Shown here piece after piece: positions 22,734-24,510 of a stretch of 24,510 bases of DNA. The notes under the pieces were generated by a model. The model was not told the origin of the DNA and searched no databases. It saw only the letters and a list, made by a program, of their open reading frames with translations. Made by a program: the position numbers and the translations under genes. The first letter of the stretch is position 1; every line of letters starts with the position of its first letter. Source of the stretch: Spirochaetaceae bacterium (GTDB lineage Bacteria > Spirochaetota > Spirochaetia > Treponematales > Breznakiellaceae); contig JAIRPU010000096.1 of assembly GCA_031256815.1 (NCBI GenBank), positions 1-24,510 of the forward strand, written 5' to 3'.

Positions 22734-23747
22734 TCACAATCCTAATTCGCTAAAAAGACGCTCGCGCAAACCGGCGGAAAACCCTAAATCATTATTTGTA
22801 TACAAAGGAGATATAGCCTGCTGAAATTCATTGATGTCTACTTCGTAAATAGCCACGCCTTTTTCTTTCATTTTGGCGTAATAATCTTCTTCTTCTTTAG
22901 CGACAATTTCGCCGTATTTTTTTGCTTTTTCGCGTATGGTGCGTATAAATATATCCTGCGCGTCAGGCGGCATTGCGTCAAACATCCGTTTTGAACAAAC
23001 AAACGATGATTGCAGCATATAATGCTTGCTAAGCGCCAAATACTTTGCCACCTCGTAAATTGCCGTGCCATAAGCGGTGGCAACCTGAACTTCGCAGCCG
23101 TCAAGCGTTTTTTGCTGAATGCCCGGCAGCACTTCGCCCCACGAAATTCCGATGTTTGCAAAACCAAGGTACTTTGCCAGCGCGTTGCCTATGGAGTTGC
23201 CAAAGCCGCGAATCCTAAGCCCTTTTAACTCAGATACATTTTCTACAGGAATGTTTGTATAAAAACTGCGAAAGCCGTTATACATATCGGCCACAAACAT
23301 AATGCCCTGTTCTTCAAGCTTAGTCTGCCATTCCTTAAAAATTGCCGTGTCCGGCAGCCGTTCAAGGGCGGCGCGGTCGGTAAGCACATAAGGCGCCATA
23401 AGGATACTTAAATCCTTTATCCCGAACTGGCTTGCCAGCCGGCCAGGGTCGCTTGGAACCACTAGCGGCACGCCAATTTTTGCCTGTGTAACAAGATTGT
23501 CGGTGTCGTTGGACAGCGCTCCATTAACGTAAAGGTCGCAGTCAAATTTGCCTGTTTCGTTAAGAGCGTCCGCAACTTCCTGCATCATTCTGCTTTGACC
23601 GGTGTTAGCCGCCTCGGTACCCGCAAACGCTACTTTGATTTTGCCATGGGAACGTTTTTCGCACGAAGCAAGCAACGCCGCAGCGGCAACCAATCCAAGC
23701 GCCATTAACCCAACCGCCATTCCTGTTTTTAATTTTGAGAACTCCAT
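22734..23747 (-). CDS. dctP: TRAP transporter substrate-binding lipoprotein (DctP), hexuronate operon
   Basis: A 337-residue DctP-family binding protein. The start is set at the ATG at 23747 because AGGAGG (23752-23757) precedes it; the open frame extends seven codons to a TTG, but that would overlap the ribosome site. The N-terminus MEFSKLKTGMAVGLMALGLV leads to AAAALLASC, a lipobox with Cys29, so the protein is probably lipid-anchored rather than free in the periplasm. The mature part begins KIKVAFAGTEAANTGQSRMMQEVADALNETG. ELKGLRIRGFGNSIGNALAKYLG contains the arginine that binds the substrate carboxylate in TRAP proteins, which fits an acid sugar. The gene follows uxaC by 24 bases and is followed by dctQ and dctM. 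Confidence 0.94.
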   Translation of the reverse strand: MEFSKLKTGMAVGLMALGLVAAAALLASCEKRSHGKIKVAFAGTEAANTGQSRMMQEVADALNETGKFDCDLYVNGALSNDTDNLVTQAKIGVPLVVPSDPGRLASQFGIKDLSILMAPYVLTDRAALERLPDTAIFKEWQTKLEEQGIMFVADMYNGFRSFYTNIPVENVSELKGLRIRGFGNSIGNALAKYLGFANIGISWGEVLPGIQQKTLDGCEVQVATAYGTAIYEVAKYLALSKHYMLQSSFVCSKRMFDAMPPDAQDIFIRTIREKAKKYGEIVAKEEEDYYAKMKEKGVAIYEVDINEFQQAISPLYTNNDLGFSAGLRERLFSELGL

Positions 23748-23771
23748 ATTTCCTCCTGTATTTCTCAATAT

Positions 23772-24510
23772 TTATTTTAAAAAATAACTTTGCGCGTTTC
23801 TAAACGATATATCGCGGACAAATCCTTTTAAAAGTTCAATATTCGGGTCAATTTCGCCGTCTTCTGCCCATTTGCCAATTAGATTGCAGAGTATACGGCG
23901 GAAGTATTCATGGCGCGGGAAAGAAAGAAAACTGCGTGAATCGGTTAACATACCAATAAAACGCGGAAGAACTCCAATGTTTGCATAAACACGAAGCTGC
24001 GCCTCCATCTGGTCTTTGTTGTCAAGAAACCACCAGGCCGAACCAAGCTGAACTTTTCCGGGACTTTCTCCGCCCTGAAACGAACCGCCAATAGCGGCAA
24101 GCGGGTAAAAATCTTTTGGATTAAGGCTGTAGAGTATTGTTTTTGGCAGTCCGCCGCGGCTTTCGGCGGCATCTAGGAGCTTTGCAAGCGGCGCGCAAAC
24201 ATCGCCGTCTCCTATCGCGTCAAAGCCGGTATTCGGGCCAAGCGCCGCGCTTTGGCTTGTGTTAATGGCGCGTAATGGGAAAAGGTGCAGCTGCATTGCC
24301 CAGCCGAGCTTTTTAAACTCCTCTGCAAGAACGCAGATAATAAAACTTTTGTAAGTATTTTGATCTTCCATTGAAAGCGGCATACGCTGCAAACGCTTTA
24401 AAAACACGCCTGCCGCGGCATAGTCCCATGACTTCCATGAAAGGTTACGGGAAGGGGCAGGCGGGTGGTGCAATCCGAAGTCGGCAATGCGGCAGCCTGC
24501 GTCATCAAAG
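23772..24510 (-). CDS. uxaC: Glucuronate isomerase (uronate isomerase), C-terminal part, 5' end outside window
   Basis: The last 246 or so codons of UxaC, which interconverts D-glucuronate and D-fructuronate (and galacturonate and tagaturonate). The frame is open to the window edge: it reads FDDAGCRIADFGLHHPPAP before the first internal ATG-like position, so the gene continues beyond the window. Family features seen are ADFGLHHPP (the metal-site region DHGL of UxaC), WAMQLHLFPLRAINTS, NPKDFYPLAAIGGSF, VQLGSAWWFLDNKDQMEAQLR, FIGMLTDSRSFLSFPRHEYFRRILC and the terminal ISFRNAQSYF. Intact UxaC is about 470 residues, so about half is missing here only because of the window end. It is upstream of the TRAP genes on the same strand, making it the first gene of the operon visible in this window. 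Confidence 0.94.
   Translation of the reverse strand, partial: FDDAGCRIADFGLHHPPAPSRNLSWKSWDYAAAGVFLKRLQRMPLSMEDQNTYKSFIICVLAEEFKKLGWAMQLHLFPLRAINTSQSAALGPNTGFDAIGDGDVCAPLAKLLDAAESRGGLPKTILYSLNPKDFYPLAAIGGSFQGGESPGKVQLGSAWWFLDNKDQMEAQLRVYANIGVLPRFIGMLTDSRSFLSFPRHEYFRRILCNLIGKWAEDGEIDPNIELLKGFVRDISFRNAQSYFLK

Overview
The window looks like chromosomal DNA from a spirochaete, most likely a Treponema-type bacterium and plausibly a gut-associated one. The evidence is a P83/100-family protein, a TatT-TatP-TatQM (TPAT) transporter arranged as in Treponema pallidum tp0956-tp0958, relaxed spirochaetal lipoboxes, and a moderately AT-rich sequence with short GC-rich islands. The species assignment is inference.

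Layout. (1) At 1-2615 (+) lies a 5'-truncated large surface-type protein made of a beta-helix-like repeat region followed by six NHL propeller blades. (2) At 2616-3970 a small hypothetical gene and a queuosine-precursor transporter (yhhQ), both on the minus strand, are bracketed by two unusual GC-rich intergenic segments with inverted and direct repeats. (3) At 3971-14679 (minus) is a tightly packed run of eight genes. In transcription order they are P83/100, a mutarotase-like protein, an IPT/TIG lipoprotein with a degenerate transglutaminase domain, TatT, TatP, fused TatQM, fused NadD-YqeK, and an exported protein with an NlpC/P60-like motif. Promoter-like sequences sit directly on the ATGs of P83/100 and tatT, suggesting leaderless or nearly leaderless transcripts. 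(4) At 14746-16026 (+) is a divergently transcribed M20/YgeY-type hydrolase with a clear sigma70 promoter whose -10 box is covered by a perfect inverted repeat, a likely operator. (5) At 16065-16109 is a bidirectional terminator hairpin. (6) From 16132 to the window end (minus) is a hexuronate operon: uxaC (partial), TRAP transporter dctP-dctQ-dctM, uxuB, uxuA, a KDPG aldolase fused to a VOC-like domain, and kdgK.

How the genes work together. The last operon encodes uptake of what is probably glucuronate or a related hexuronate, followed by the complete isomerase route: glucuronate to fructuronate (UxaC), to mannonate (UxuB), to 2-keto-3-deoxygluconate (UxuA), to KDPG (KdgK), to pyruvate and glyceraldehyde 3-phosphate (aldolase). 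The middle run is envelope-centred: exported or lipid-anchored proteins and a second TRAP system with its own TPR lipoprotein partner, ending in an NAD biosynthesis/Ap4A hydrolase fusion. No rRNA, tRNA, CRISPR, insertion sequence or phage gene was recognised, and no gene-free stretch exceeds about 210 bases.
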